Below, one piece after another: positions 27,656 through 36,052 of a stretch of 64,000 nt of DNA (positions are counted from its first letter, which is position 1; each line of letters starts with the position of its first letter). Location: positions 62,371-126,370 of the forward strand of contig PLLO01000014.1 of the NCBI GenBank assembly GCA_003142255.1, written 5' to 3'. This stretch comes from Bacteroidales bacterium. GTDB lineage: Bacteria > Bacteroidota > Bacteroidia > Bacteroidales > VadinHA17. The translations under genes were made by a program, and so were the position numbers. The notes under the pieces are model-generated. The model saw only the letters and a list, made by a program, of their open reading frames with translations. It was not told where the DNA came from and did not search any database.

Positions 27656-29413
27656 TCAGTTGATATCAAGATTAAAAGTTTTCTTAAAATCTTTCAGGAC
27701 AGGATATTTCGCCTGGAGATAATTATATTTCTGCTCATCGCTGTAAATTATATCATTGGTCTCAGACTGGTCAACTGCAATAATAATATCAAGGTCAGAT
27801 TCAATGAATTTATTCTCAAGAAAGTTTATCAGCCGCTGTTTATAATTTTGCAGGAAAAGGTCTTTCTGGGCTGCATTGCTTAAGTGGATCGTTAAAGTGT
27901 GTTCATCTTCAAGATCAGGAGTTATTGACTTAAACATACTTATTATTCTTGTCCCGTCGCCTTTAAGTCCATTAATAAATTCCTGCCATGCCGGTGTGAA
28001 ATTCCCGGTAGCTAGATTTTCCCTGCTGCCCTGCACCGGAGTGGTTACTGAACCGGGAACAGGCTCCTTTGAATTCGAAGTGCGATTCACCTCAGGCTCT
28101 CCGGCTTCTGAGATTATATCCCTGATTGAAAATGATTTCGCAGGCTTTTCAAAAACCGGGACATGTTTTCCTGATGATGGCTCCTGCCTTCCGGGTGATT
28201 TTCTGACGGGCTCGTTCTCCTGCCTGATGACTTCCGGCTTTGATGGAACCAGAGGTTCCTTTTCGGGTTTAGTCAGCTCAATTTCGTCAGACTTTTTTTT
28301 TTCAGCTGTATCTCTTGATTCCGCCATAATAAGGCATAGTTTTATCAGGCAGAGTTCAATATGCAGCCTTGGATTCTTGTTGTTCTTATATGATATATCA
28401 CAGTTGCTTCCTAAATCAAGCGCTTTGTAAAGAAAATCAACCGGGCAGAGGCGGGTCTGATGGAGATATCTTTGCTTTATTGAGGGAGCTGCCTCCAGCA
28501 ACCGTAGAGTCGATTCATCCTTGCTCACAAGAAGGTCGCGAAGGTGGCTGTTCAGGCCCGAGATGAAATTATGGCCGTCAAATCCCTTCTCCAGTATTTC
28601 ATTAAATGTTGTAAGAATCAGCGATACATTCCCTTCAATGGCTGCATTAACAGTTGTGAAATAATATTCATAATCAAGCACATTAAGGTTATTGATGACA
28701 TCCTTATATGTGATATTCTTTCCACAGAGGCTTACTATCTGGTCAAATATTGACAACGCATCCCTCAGGGCTCCATCAGCCTTCTGCGCAATAGTATGAA
28801 GCGCATCTTCCTCTGCCGTTACAGACTCATTCCTGGCTACATACATAAGCCTGCCTACAATATCTTCAATGCGAATCCTGTTGAAGTCAAATATCTGGCA
28901 TCGCGAAAGTATCGTAGGTATTATTTTATGCTTCTCGGTTGTGGCAAGGATAAAAATTGCATGCGAGGGTGGCTCCTCAAGTGTTTTAAGGAAAGCGTTG
29001 AAAGCCGAGGATGAAAGCATATGAACCTCATCTATGATATATATGCTGTACTTTCCGATCTGCGGGGGTATCCTTATCTGGTCATTGAGGCTCCTTATAT
29101 CTTCCACCTTGTTGTTTGAAGCAGCATCAAGCTCATGTATATTGAACGACCTCAGGGTGTTGAACGAAAGGCAGGATTCGCATTTATCGCAAGCCTCTCC
29201 GTTCTCCTTAAGATTAATGCAGTTAATGGTTTTCGCAAAGATCCTTGCACAAGTTGTCTTGCCTACTCCCCTTGGACCACAGAACAGATAAGCCTGGGCG
29301 AGATGCCCGTTTTTAATGGCACTCTTTAGAGTATTTGTGATGGTATCCTGTCCAACTACCATGTCGAAAGTGGCAGGGCGGTATTTTCGGGCTGAAACAA
29401 TAAAATTCTCCAT
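27656..29413 (-). CDS. dnaX: DNA polymerase III subunits gamma/tau
   Basis: Clamp-loader ATPase of the replicative polymerase. The reading frame extends to 29500, but the start is placed at the ATG of MENFIVSARKYRPATF (29413): that is where the family begins, and a consensus -7 box lies between the two candidate starts. The 585-residue protein has Walker A GPRGVGKTTCARIF, zinc cysteines in CINLKENGEACDKCESC, Walker B IIDEVHML and SRC sensor LSRCQIF. The C-terminal about 200 residues are low-complexity, Glu/Pro/Ser-rich (tau-like), then a short alpha/beta end domain. Confidence 0.96.
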   Translation of the reverse strand: MENFIVSARKYRPATFDMVVGQDTITNTLKSAIKNGHLAQAYLFCGPRGVGKTTCARIFAKTINCINLKENGEACDKCESCLSFNTLRSFNIHELDAASNNKVEDIRSLNDQIRIPPQIGKYSIYIIDEVHMLSSSAFNAFLKTLEEPPSHAIFILATTEKHKIIPTILSRCQIFDFNRIRIEDIVGRLMYVARNESVTAEEDALHTIAQKADGALRDALSIFDQIVSLCGKNITYKDVINNLNVLDYEYYFTTVNAAIEGNVSLILTTFNEILEKGFDGHNFISGLNSHLRDLLVSKDESTLRLLEAAPSIKQRYLHQTRLCPVDFLYKALDLGSNCDISYKNNKNPRLHIELCLIKLCLIMAESRDTAEKKKSDEIELTKPEKEPLVPSKPEVIRQENEPVRKSPGRQEPSSGKHVPVFEKPAKSFSIRDIISEAGEPEVNRTSNSKEPVPGSVTTPVQGSRENLATGNFTPAWQEFINGLKGDGTRIISMFKSITPDLEDEHTLTIHLSNAAQKDLFLQNYKQRLINFLENKFIESDLDIIIAVDQSETNDIIYSDEQKYNYLQAKYPVLKDFKKTFNLDIN

Positions 29414-29450
29414 AAAATAATTGACTCTCTCGATAAAACTGGTGAATATA

Positions 29451-29458
29451 CAAATATA
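29451..29458 (-). promoter_or_regulatory. -7 promoter box for dnaX
   Basis: Minus-strand TATATTTG matches TAnnTTTG. Predicted start near 29445, about 32 bases before the ATG at 29413. Its position inside the longest frame argues against the 29500 start. Confidence 0.55.
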
Positions 29459-29560
29459 GTCAAAAAGGCTTTTAAAAAGGGTGATGTTGAAAACTAACAA
29501 TCAGTGTTGAGACAATTTGAATGAGAAAGAGGATAGACACTAATTTTCCGCCGATTAATT

Positions 29561-29590
29561 TTTGTTTAAATGAAAATAATTGTACTTTTG
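29561..29590 (+). promoter_or_regulatory. Promoter of the rpsF-rpsR-rplI operon
   Basis: A -33 TTTG at 29561-29564 and a -7 TACTTTTG at 29583-29590 are 18 bases apart, matching the Bacteroidota sigma-ABfr consensus. The predicted start near 29596 leaves a 33-base leader before rpsF. Confidence 0.75.
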
Positions 29591-29628
29591 CGAACCAAAA
29601 TCATTAAATTAATTAACAAATAGTTATT

Positions 29629-29982
29629 ATGTTGAATCAGTACGAAACCGTTTTCATTGCAACTCCCGTTTTATCTGAGAACCAGATGAAGGAAGCGGTA
29701 CAAAAATTCAAGAAGGTTCTTACCGACAATAGCGGTGAGATCGTTCATGAAGAGAACTGGGGCCTGAAAAAACTGGCCTATCCTATTCAGAAAAAGTCGA
29801 CTGGCTTTTACTATCTGATCGAATTTAAAGGCGATGGAAGTCTTATTGAAAAACTGGAAGTCCAGTATCGTCGCGATGAAAGAATTATCCGGTTCCTGAC
29901 ATTCAGGATGGAAAAATTTGCCGTCGAATATGCAGAGAAAAAGAGAAAACAAAAAGAAGCAGGAAAAACAAAGGAGGAATAA
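29629..29982 (+). CDS. rpsF: Ribosomal protein bS6
   Basis: Small-subunit protein that pairs with bS18 on the platform. The 117-residue length is normal. It starts [17 protein letters not shown] and keeps the [22 protein letters not shown] core of S6, with a Lys/Glu-rich tail ([14 protein letters not shown]). No SD sequence precedes it (upstream is AATTAACAAATAGTTATT), in contrast with the next two genes. First gene of the operon, 3 bases before rpsR. Confidence 0.98.
   Translation: MLNQYETVFIATPVLSENQMKEAVQKFKKVLTDNSGEIVHEENWGLKKLAYPIQKKSTGFYYLIEFKGDGSLIEKLEVQYRRDERIIRFLTFRMEKFAVEYAEKKRKQKEAGKTKEE
29971..29977 (+). promoter_or_regulatory. Canonical Shine-Dalgarno sequence of rpsR
   Basis: AAGGAGG ends 8 bases before the rpsR ATG (29986). 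This is a full-strength SD in a genome where almost no other start in the window has one, so it probably marks special translational control. Confidence 0.8.
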
Positions 29983-29985
29983 GAT

Positions 29986-30255
29986 ATGGCACAGAATGAA
30001 TCGGAAATAAGATATTTGACTCCCCCGACCGTAGAGGTCAAGAAAAAGAAATACTGCCGTTTTAAGAAAAACAAGATCAAGTATATCGATTACAAGGATC
30101 CTGAGTTTCTGAAAAAATTCCTGAACGACCAGGGAAAGATCCTGCCCCGCAGGATAACAGGCACATCTTTAAAATATCAGAGGAAAGTGGCAAAAGCCGT
30201 TAAAAGAGCCCGTCATATTGCCCTTCTTCCTTACGTCACTGACCTATTAAAATAA
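29986..30255 (+). CDS. rpsR: Ribosomal protein bS18
   Basis: Small-subunit platform protein binding bS6 and 16S rRNA near the anti-SD. The 89 residues contain the signature [19 protein letters not shown] and the C-terminal [19 protein letters not shown]. The N-terminus has a short extension ([18 protein letters not shown]) over minimal S18. It has a strong SD at 29971-29977 overlapping the end of rpsF. Confidence 0.98.
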   Translation: MAQNESEIRYLTPPTVEVKKKKYCRFKKNKIKYIDYKDPEFLKKFLNDQGKILPRRITGTSLKYQRKVAKAVKRARHIALLPYVTDLLK

Positions 30256-30260
30256 GGAGG
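30254..30260 (+). promoter_or_regulatory. Canonical Shine-Dalgarno sequence of rplI
   Basis: AAGGAGG overlaps the rpsR stop and ends 7 bases before the rplI ATG (30268). Like the rpsR site, it is an exact anti-SD complement. Confidence 0.8.
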
Positions 30261-30267
30261 ATCAACT

Positions 30268-30714
30268 ATGGAAATTATATTATTGCAGGATGTCCAAAAA
30301 CTAGGACAGAAAGACGATCTGGTACATGTAAAGAACGGTTACGGAAGAAACTTCCTTATCCCCAGGGGTTATGCAGTTTCTGCAACTCCATCGGCAAGGA
30401 AAATGCATTCCGAGAACCAAAAGCAGAGAGCTCATAAAGAGGAAAAAATCAAAGCTGAAGCTCAGGAACTGGCAGCTAAGATGACCGGACTTAAGATAGT
30501 TGTCGGAGCCAAAACAAGCACATCAGGCAAGATTTTCGGTTCTGTCAATACTATTCAGATTGCTGAATCACTCAAGGAAAAGGGTTTTGATATTGACCGC
30601 AAGAACATTTCTCTTCCTGATGACCAGATCAAGGAAGTTGGAAACTACAAGGCAGTTATTAAACTGCACAGGGATGTGAAAGTCGATGTCGATTTTGAAA
30701 TCATTGCAGAATAA
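30268..30714 (+). CDS. rplI: Ribosomal protein bL9
   Basis: Large-subunit protein. The 148-residue length is normal. The N-terminal domain has the L9 signature IILLQDVQKLGQKDDLVHVKNGYGRNFLIPRG (first part MEIILLQDVQKLGQKDDLV), followed by a long charged connecting helix (KQRAHKEEKIKAEAQELAA) and a C-terminal domain with TSGKIFGSVNT. Last gene of the operon, followed 26 bases later by a terminator hairpin. Confidence 0.98.
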   Translation: MEIILLQDVQKLGQKDDLVHVKNGYGRNFLIPRGYAVSATPSARKMHSENQKQRAHKEEKIKAEAQELAAKMTGLKIVVGAKTSTSGKIFGSVNTIQIAESLKEKGFDIDRKNISLPDDQIKEVGNYKAVIKLHRDVKVDVDFEIIAE

Positions 30715-30740
30715 GAAATATTAATGAGATATAAAAAAGT

Positions 30741-30766
30741 GGGTGTCTGAAGCACCCTCTTTTTTT
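30741..30766 (+). terminator. Intrinsic terminator of the rpsF operon
   Basis: GGGTG (30741-30745) pairs with CACCC (30753-30757) across a 7-base loop and is followed by TCTTTTTTT. It sits 26 bases after the rplI stop, in the right orientation. Confidence 0.8.
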
Positions 30767-30767
30767 G

Positions 30768-30822
30768 CCCCTAAATCCCCTAAAGGGGACTAAATTACTC
30801 CCCCTTTAGGGGGCTAGGGGGC
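30768..30822. repeat. CCCCTAAA/TTTAGGGG palindromic intergenic repeat
   Basis: The left part CCCCTAAATCCCCTAAAGGGG is mirrored by CCCCCTTTAGGGGGCTAGGGGG across a short AT spacer. Both halves contain their own small palindrome (CCCCTAAAGGGG; CCCCCTTTAGGGGG). It fills the gap between the rplI terminator and the ridA stop. This looks like an interspersed REP-type element; no transposase is nearby. Confidence 0.7.
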
Positions 30823-31200
30823 TTATTTTACGGCTATCGTCTCAATCTCAATCAGCGAACCAAGCGGCAGCTCCTTAACTGCAAATGCAGCCCTTGCGGG
30901 ATGGTCTTCAGAATAGTGTGATCCATACACTTCATTCATCGCCTTAAAATCAGCCATGTCCCTCAAAAGACACGTTGATTTTACAACATCAGAAAAGCTG
31001 TATCCCGCCTCAGACAGAATGGCTTCAATATTCCTGAAAACCTGCTCTGTCTGGATCCTTATATCACCATCGACCAGCTTGCCGGTTAATGGATCAATAG
31101 GAATCTGACCCGATATATAAAGTGTTCCGTTTATCTCGACAGCCTGGCTGTATGGGCCGATTGCTGCCGGAGCCTTTGCCGTTCTTATTATTCTTTTCAT
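30823..31200 (-). CDS. ridA: RidA family reactive intermediate/imine deaminase
   Basis: Hydrolyses reactive enamine/imine intermediates made by PLP-dependent dehydratases. The 125-residue protein begins KRIIRTAKAPAAIGPYSQAV, the typical RidA opening, and has LYISGQIPIDP, CLLRDMADF and the C-terminal HPARAAFAVKELPLGSLIEIE containing the substrate Arg and Glu. It lies 11 bases after lptD on the same strand and may be co-transcribed. Confidence 0.95.
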   Translation of the reverse strand: MKRIIRTAKAPAAIGPYSQAVEINGTLYISGQIPIDPLTGKLVDGDIRIQTEQVFRNIEAILSEAGYSFSDVVKSTCLLRDMADFKAMNEVYGSHYSEDHPARAAFAVKELPLGSLIEIETIAVK

Positions 31201-31211
31201 TGTTGAATTAA

Positions 31212-33887
31212 CTAATAATTATCGTGATAATCTTTCCTTCTCTGATACTTCAGGTCAGCAAGAACCGATGCTTTTACCTTGATTGAGAATTCCCACATTT
31301 TCATATTCCCGTTTGGCACCCATGTAAAACTCATGTCCCAGCAGTGAAGATCACGAGTAATCTGAATCTCTGACATTGTTATTGCCTTGTACCTCATGTC
31401 ATACCCTGTTCTGTAGGTGATATTCATCTTTTTAGTAAGCTGCACGGTCCCATTGACCGAAATAGCCTGGGAAATCACACCGGTCAACCCGGGTTTGGAA
31501 TAATTAAATGAGTAGCTCACGTTCATTGTCCATGGAGAATCAAATTTCATATATCCATACTCATCGAATTTATTATCCGTTGCCTTCTGCATAGGCCCGA
31601 CGGCAGGTCCGATAGGCTCACCTGATTCATTTGTTGCATTGGTCTGCTGATTCACCTTTGCTAACTGAGATTTGTTTTTATCCTTCTGCCCTTTAAGAAA
31701 TCTGTCAACGCTGAAATCCGTTCCCACGGAAAAAAGGGTCAGGCGCATTGGCTTTCTGGTCTGGGAAAAATAATATGTCCCTATTGCTTTCCCCTTGCTG
31801 TCGAGGCCGTAAAGTGAAAAATCGCTTCTGGCCGAGAGTCCGATATTTTCAAACAGGTTCGTTACGAGTACCATCGACACCGGGCTCCATCTCATCGAAT
31901 CAGCAAATATATTATAAGAGGTTGCTATATTAAAATTGTCAATCAGTTTTATTGTCTTAGGCTTTCCTGTAGTGTCATTCTTCGCATATACATGGGCATC
32001 AACAATATTTGCAAGGCTGAGTGAGACGTTCCCGCTTTTACTTGACAGGGAGGGAGTACTGAACTTATTGCCTTCATAGATTGAATAAGACTGCATCAGG
32101 CTATCAGCATTCATCTGAACCTTACGCCACATTTTTGAGCTCAGTCCTTCGATATAAGGAGTAAAACCAATTGATACCGATGGCTTCATTACATGCCTTA
32201 CAGCTTCAACCCTTGAATTAGGGTTCTTAAACGTGTACATACCGTATATCTGGGTACTATACCCGGCGCTTATTGAAGGATTTATAGCCTGACCATAATA
32301 AACACCCCTGAGAAAAGTAGTATCAACTTTATGCTCGGCATCATTCCATGTCCTCAGTTGCTTTTTCGTGAACACTACTCCTGTGTAGGAGATACTGGGT
32401 GATATTGAGAAGTTCTTGAAAGGGTGAATCTGAAAACTTAATGGTGCACTATGCTGGAACCCGCTTTGCATATTGCTCCACATCCGATTTGTGAAGAGGA
32501 GGCTGTCGGTGGTATTTATGTGGTTTTCGAGAGAAGCAGTATACTGGAACTGGAGATCCTGATACCATTTTTTTGAACCGGAGCTATTCCTTCCACGAAA
32601 TGGATATATCCGTGAGACGGAAAAACTGACCTTGGGAAGGTCCAGCGATACACTTCGAGTCTTGGTATTCTGGCTGTGATTTGCGCTTATTGCAAGGTTG
32701 ATTGGTGTGGTGCTATCCCATGTTTTTGAGTAGCTGATACTCGATTGCTTCGTTGTTGTAATATGGTCATTCAGATTATAACTGTTATTCCTGTCATAGG
32801 CACTTGAGCTCATATTCACGCTGGCCGAGAACCGTGAGCCGGGACGTGATTTTGCACTCTGGTTATATGTCCATCCAAGGCTGTAGTTCTTTGATTCGGC
32901 AAAATCTGACAATCCTTTGTGACCTGACAGGTTATCGGCATAGGTGAATGAGAAATTGCCGCTGTACCTGTAGAGCTTATTATAGCTTGTCTGAGCAGAA
33001 AGAAGCCAGGATCCGTTTGCAAAAATATTTCCCATCAGCGTCAGGTCAAAATAATTGTTAAGGGCAAAATAATATCCACCGTCGGTAAGGGCATAACCCC
33101 TCGCCGCTTCATAATGTGGTTTCGGGATAATTAATCCGGAAGCTGCCTTTTTTGTCTGAATGGGAAAATAGCCAAATGGAAGGTACAGAGGAAGCGGTAT
33201 GCCTTCCAATACCAAGTTCGCGGGTCCGGAGATGATTTTTTTCCCGGGGTAAACTTTTGCCTTCTTCAGCTTTATATAAAAATGAGGTGTATCAGCATCA
33301 CAGGTCGAATATGTGCTTCTGAAAATATTGGAAGTACCGTCACTAAGAAGCTTTGTTGTGGCGCTATGAAGAAGACCCTCATCCTGCTTGGTTATAATTT
33401 GTGAGACTATAGCCTCTTTAGTTTTGAAATTGTACTCAAGGGTATCGGAAGTAAATTCCTCAGAACCAGACTTGAAATTAGGCTTCCCTACCACCTTGCC
33501 TGTCGAATCCCTGACTCCAACAGCGTAAACATGATTTGTGGCCATGTCAAAGATGATGGAGTCGGCCTTTATCTCAATATCTCCATAATCGACGACGCCG
33601 TTTTTAACAATAGTGGCTTTTTGATTTATAAGGTCATTTATTATATACCCTCCCGGAGCGCTGTATATTACCTTTTTGTCAATGGCATCCTTTGAGATTT
33701 TTTTAATTCTTAATACTGAATCCGGAGTAATTGTGTCGCGACGTAATCTGGCAGGGTTGGCAATAACATCCTCTGCCTGGGAGAACACAGGAAGAGAGAG
33801 AACCATCACGAGGAACACTACAAGTAACCGCTTTTGTTTAAAAAAATACAACTTAAATGTTATTTTTGTATAGTATTTGTGTGACAT
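31212..33887 (-). CDS. lptD: LptD-like outer-membrane LPS assembly protein
   Basis: An 891-residue outer-membrane protein. After a signal peptide (KQKRLLVVFLVMVLSLPVFSQ, about residues 17-37) comes an OstA/LptA-like beta-jellyroll (GVVDYGDIEIKADSIIFDMA, FTSDTLEYNFKTKEAIV) and then a large beta-barrel with alternating aromatic strands to the C-terminus (DMSFTWVPNGNMKMWEFSIKV). In the family, LptD inserts lipopolysaccharide into the outer leaflet with LptE. Bacteroidota members have only low similarity to proteobacterial LptD, so the symbol is by family. Its ATG is 3 bases from the divergent amidase start; a -7 box (minus-strand TAGTTTTG at 33901-33908) supports this start. Confidence 0.85.
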   Translation of the reverse strand: MSHKYYTKITFKLYFFKQKRLLVVFLVMVLSLPVFSQAEDVIANPARLRRDTITPDSVLRIKKISKDAIDKKVIYSAPGGYIINDLINQKATIVKNGVVDYGDIEIKADSIIFDMATNHVYAVGVRDSTGKVVGKPNFKSGSEEFTSDTLEYNFKTKEAIVSQIITKQDEGLLHSATTKLLSDGTSNIFRSTYSTCDADTPHFYIKLKKAKVYPGKKIISGPANLVLEGIPLPLYLPFGYFPIQTKKAASGLIIPKPHYEAARGYALTDGGYYFALNNYFDLTLMGNIFANGSWLLSAQTSYNKLYRYSGNFSFTYADNLSGHKGLSDFAESKNYSLGWTYNQSAKSRPGSRFSASVNMSSSAYDRNNSYNLNDHITTTKQSSISYSKTWDSTTPINLAISANHSQNTKTRSVSLDLPKVSFSVSRIYPFRGRNSSGSKKWYQDLQFQYTASLENHINTTDSLLFTNRMWSNMQSGFQHSAPLSFQIHPFKNFSISPSISYTGVVFTKKQLRTWNDAEHKVDTTFLRGVYYGQAINPSISAGYSTQIYGMYTFKNPNSRVEAVRHVMKPSVSIGFTPYIEGLSSKMWRKVQMNADSLMQSYSIYEGNKFSTPSLSSKSGNVSLSLANIVDAHVYAKNDTTGKPKTIKLIDNFNIATSYNIFADSMRWSPVSMVLVTNLFENIGLSARSDFSLYGLDSKGKAIGTYYFSQTRKPMRLTLFSVGTDFSVDRFLKGQKDKNKSQLAKVNQQTNATNESGEPIGPAVGPMQKATDNKFDEYGYMKFDSPWTMNVSYSFNYSKPGLTGVISQAISVNGTVQLTKKMNITYRTGYDMRYKAITMSEIQITRDLHCWDMSFTWVPNGNMKMWEFSIKVKASVLADLKYQRRKDYHDNY
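33861..33868 (+). promoter_or_regulatory. -7 promoter box for the amidase, inside the lptD 5' end
   Basis: TATTTTTG matches TAnnTTTG, with a TTTG at 33833-33836 upstream (24-base gap). The predicted start near 33873 lies within the first codons of lptD on the other strand. Confidence 0.5.
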
Positions 33888-33890
33888 CGG

Positions 33891-35087
33891 ATGTTAGCGG
33901 CAAAACTATTAAAAAAACACGAACAACTTATGTGTACTGGAATTAAAAACGGCAAACAGCATACCTTTAATATATGTATAAGTTCATTACTTTTTCTTTT
34001 CGTTGCAATAAACAATACTGATGCATCAAAAAACGGTCCAAAAACTGATGGCAAATGGATCATCGTTATTGACGCAGGACATGGCGGAAAAGACCCTGGA
34101 GCACCCGGCTCATTCAGCATGGAAAAGAACATTAACCTGGCCATAGCCCTGAAAACAGGAGAATATTTAGAGGAGAATCTTAAAAATGTTAAAGTTGTTT
34201 ATACAAGGAACAATGATTCGTTTGTTGACTTGAAAGAGAGACCAAAAATCGCAAATAGACATAATGCAGATCTCTTTATTTCAATTCATTCAAACTCGGC
34301 AAAATCAAAAAACGTTACCGGAGCTGAGACTTATATTATGGGCCTTGCACAAGATGAAGCAAATATGGCCGTTGCAATGAAAGAGAATGAGGTGATGCTC
34401 CTTGAAGATGACTATTCGACAAAATACCAGGGCTTTGATCCCAAATCGCCTGAATCTTATATTATATTCACCCTGACGCAAAACCTCTTCCAGAAGCAAA
34501 GTATCGATCTAGCTTCAAAAGTTCAGGCAGAGTTCAGCGAAAGGGTGAACAGAAATGACAGGGGTGTAAAGCAGGCAGGCTTCTGGGTTTTGTTTAACAC
34601 CACAATGCCGGCAATCCTCATTGAAACCGGTTTCATTACCAGCCCTGTCGAGGAAAAATATCTTAATTCAGCAGAGGGACAGGATTATCTTGCTTCAGCA
34701 ATTTACAGGGCCTGCAAGGAATATATGGATGGAATTGACAGCAAGAGCGGCATCTCTGCCGGCAGACAGAACGACAACACAGTGAAGGCCGGAACGGGCT
34801 ATGCTTCTCCAGACAGCAGCAATGAACTTGTTTATATGATCCAGGTCTCCGCATCAGGGACAAAAACGGAAATAAAACCAGAAAACTTTAGAGGGTTAAA
34901 AGATATCTCGGAAATTTATACTGAACCCAGGTACCGGTATGCAACTGGAAGATTTACTGATTATTCCGAAGCAGTTAAATACAGAAAACAAGTCGAATCA
35001 ATATACCCTGGCGCTTTTGTCATTGCAGTTAAAGGCAACAAAATATTACCTTTGCACCAGGCTCTGGAACAAAAGCGGAAAAAATAA
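33891..35087 (+). CDS. N-acetylmuramoyl-L-alanine amidase with SPOR-like C-terminus
   Basis: Periplasmic zinc amidase cleaving the bond between MurNAc and the stem peptide, as AmiA/B/C do in cell separation. Length 398 residues. A hydrophobic signal (about residues 25-45) is followed by the Amidase_3 domain: VIDAGHGGKDPGAPG with zinc His, FISIHSNSAKS with second His, and ILIETGFITSPVEE with catalytic Glu. The C-terminal about 90 residues (YMIQVSASG...GRFTDYSEAVKYRKQV...AFVIAVKG) look like a SPOR peptidoglycan-binding domain. An ATG at 33930 gives a more usual signal peptide than 33891 and may be the true start. The MCE gene follows after 11 bases. Confidence 0.93.
   Translation: MLAAKLLKKHEQLMCTGIKNGKQHTFNICISSLLFLFVAINNTDASKNGPKTDGKWIIVIDAGHGGKDPGAPGSFSMEKNINLAIALKTGEYLEENLKNVKVVYTRNNDSFVDLKERPKIANRHNADLFISIHSNSAKSKNVTGAETYIMGLAQDEANMAVAMKENEVMLLEDDYSTKYQGFDPKSPESYIIFTLTQNLFQKQSIDLASKVQAEFSERVNRNDRGVKQAGFWVLFNTTMPAILIETGFITSPVEEKYLNSAEGQDYLASAIYRACKEYMDGIDSKSGISAGRQNDNTVKAGTGYASPDSSNELVYMIQVSASGTKTEIKPENFRGLKDISEIYTEPRYRYATGRFTDYSEAVKYRKQVESIYPGAFVIAVKGNKILPLHQALEQKRKK
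33901..33908 (-). promoter_or_regulatory. -7 promoter box for lptD, inside the amidase 5' end
   Basis: Minus-strand TAGTTTTG matches TAnnTTTG. The predicted start near 33896 is about 9 bases before the lptD ATG. Together with the plus-strand box at 33861 it implies transcripts that overlap at their 5' ends. Confidence 0.5.
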
Positions 35088-35098
35088 AAACAGTTCAC

Positions 35099-36052
35099 AT
35101 GGTAAAAATATCTAATGAAGTAAAGGTTGGCGCAGTTACTTTAATCACAATTCTGGTCTTCATCTGGGTTTTCAATTTTCTCAAGGGCAAAGACTATTTC
35201 AAGCGTACAGCAAACTACTATGCCGTTTATGATCAAATAGGAGGACTTGAAGAATCGAGCCCGGTCGAAATCAACGGATACCAGGTGGGTGTAGTACAGT
35301 CTATTGGTTTCGTCAATCCTGAAAGCGGTCGCCTGCTTGTCAAGTTTTCAGTAAGCAAGGCTTTCAAGCTTCCTAAAAATACAGTCGCTGAAGTTCTGCC
35401 TGTTTCGATTATAGCCGGGATGAAAGCCCGTTTTGTCTATGGCAATGGCCCGGGGTTCTATTCCGATGGTGATACTCTACCCGGCAGACTGGCCGAATCA
35501 ATAGTATCAACACTCGAGACTGAGCTTGTACCGGTTAAAGAGAAAATTTTGACACTCCTGAATTCTATTGATTCTGTAATTGTATCAGTTAACCAAATTA
35601 TGGATCCGACGTTTAAAAAGAACCTCAATGGTACTTTAGCTCACCTTAATGGCACAACGGAAAGTATCGACAACATACTCGGGTCAAAGGAGAAGGAACT
35701 CAAGACAACCCTCGACAATATAGCCAGGTTCTCGCAAATGCTTTCTGATAATTCCGGTAAAATGAGCAGCACTTTCAAGAACCTTGAATCAATCAGCGAC
35801 ACTCTTGCCGCAGCCGATATTTACAAAACGATCTCAAATCTTAAAACAAGTCTCGAAAAAACTTTAGTCCTGGTCGGGAATCTGAATGAAGGAAAAGGAA
35901 GCGCGGGGCAATTACTTACCAACGATTCTATTTATTTAAATCTCAACAGTAGTCTTAAGAGCCTTGATGATCTTCTGAAAGATATGAAAGCCAATCCAAA
36001 ACGGTACATTCATTTTTCTCTCTTCGGCAAAAAAAATATTCCTGAAAATTGA
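35099..36052 (+). CDS. MlaD/MCE-family lipid transport protein
   Basis: A 317-residue protein with an N-terminal membrane anchor (VGAVTLITILVFIWVFNFL, residues 9-27) and an MCE domain (about 38-118: YYAVYDQIGGLEESSPVEIN, GYQVGVV, VEVLPVSIIAGMKARF-like strand). The C-terminal half is helical, as in MCE proteins that form needle-like tubes. MCE proteins bind phospholipids and work with an MlaEF-type ABC transporter between the membranes. No mlaE or mlaF is in the window. It is co-directional with the amidase at an 11-base gap. Confidence 0.9.
   Translation: MVKISNEVKVGAVTLITILVFIWVFNFLKGKDYFKRTANYYAVYDQIGGLEESSPVEINGYQVGVVQSIGFVNPESGRLLVKFSVSKAFKLPKNTVAEVLPVSIIAGMKARFVYGNGPGFYSDGDTLPGRLAESIVSTLETELVPVKEKILTLLNSIDSVIVSVNQIMDPTFKKNLNGTLAHLNGTTESIDNILGSKEKELKTTLDNIARFSQMLSDNSGKMSSTFKNLESISDTLAAADIYKTISNLKTSLEKTLVLVGNLNEGKGSAGQLLTNDSIYLNLNSSLKSLDDLLKDMKANPKRYIHFSLFGKKNIPEN

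Noticed and set aside
27656-29500. dnaX start at 29500
   Set aside because: The added 29 residues are hydrophobic and unlike DnaX, and a consensus -7 box at 29451-29458 lies inside them.
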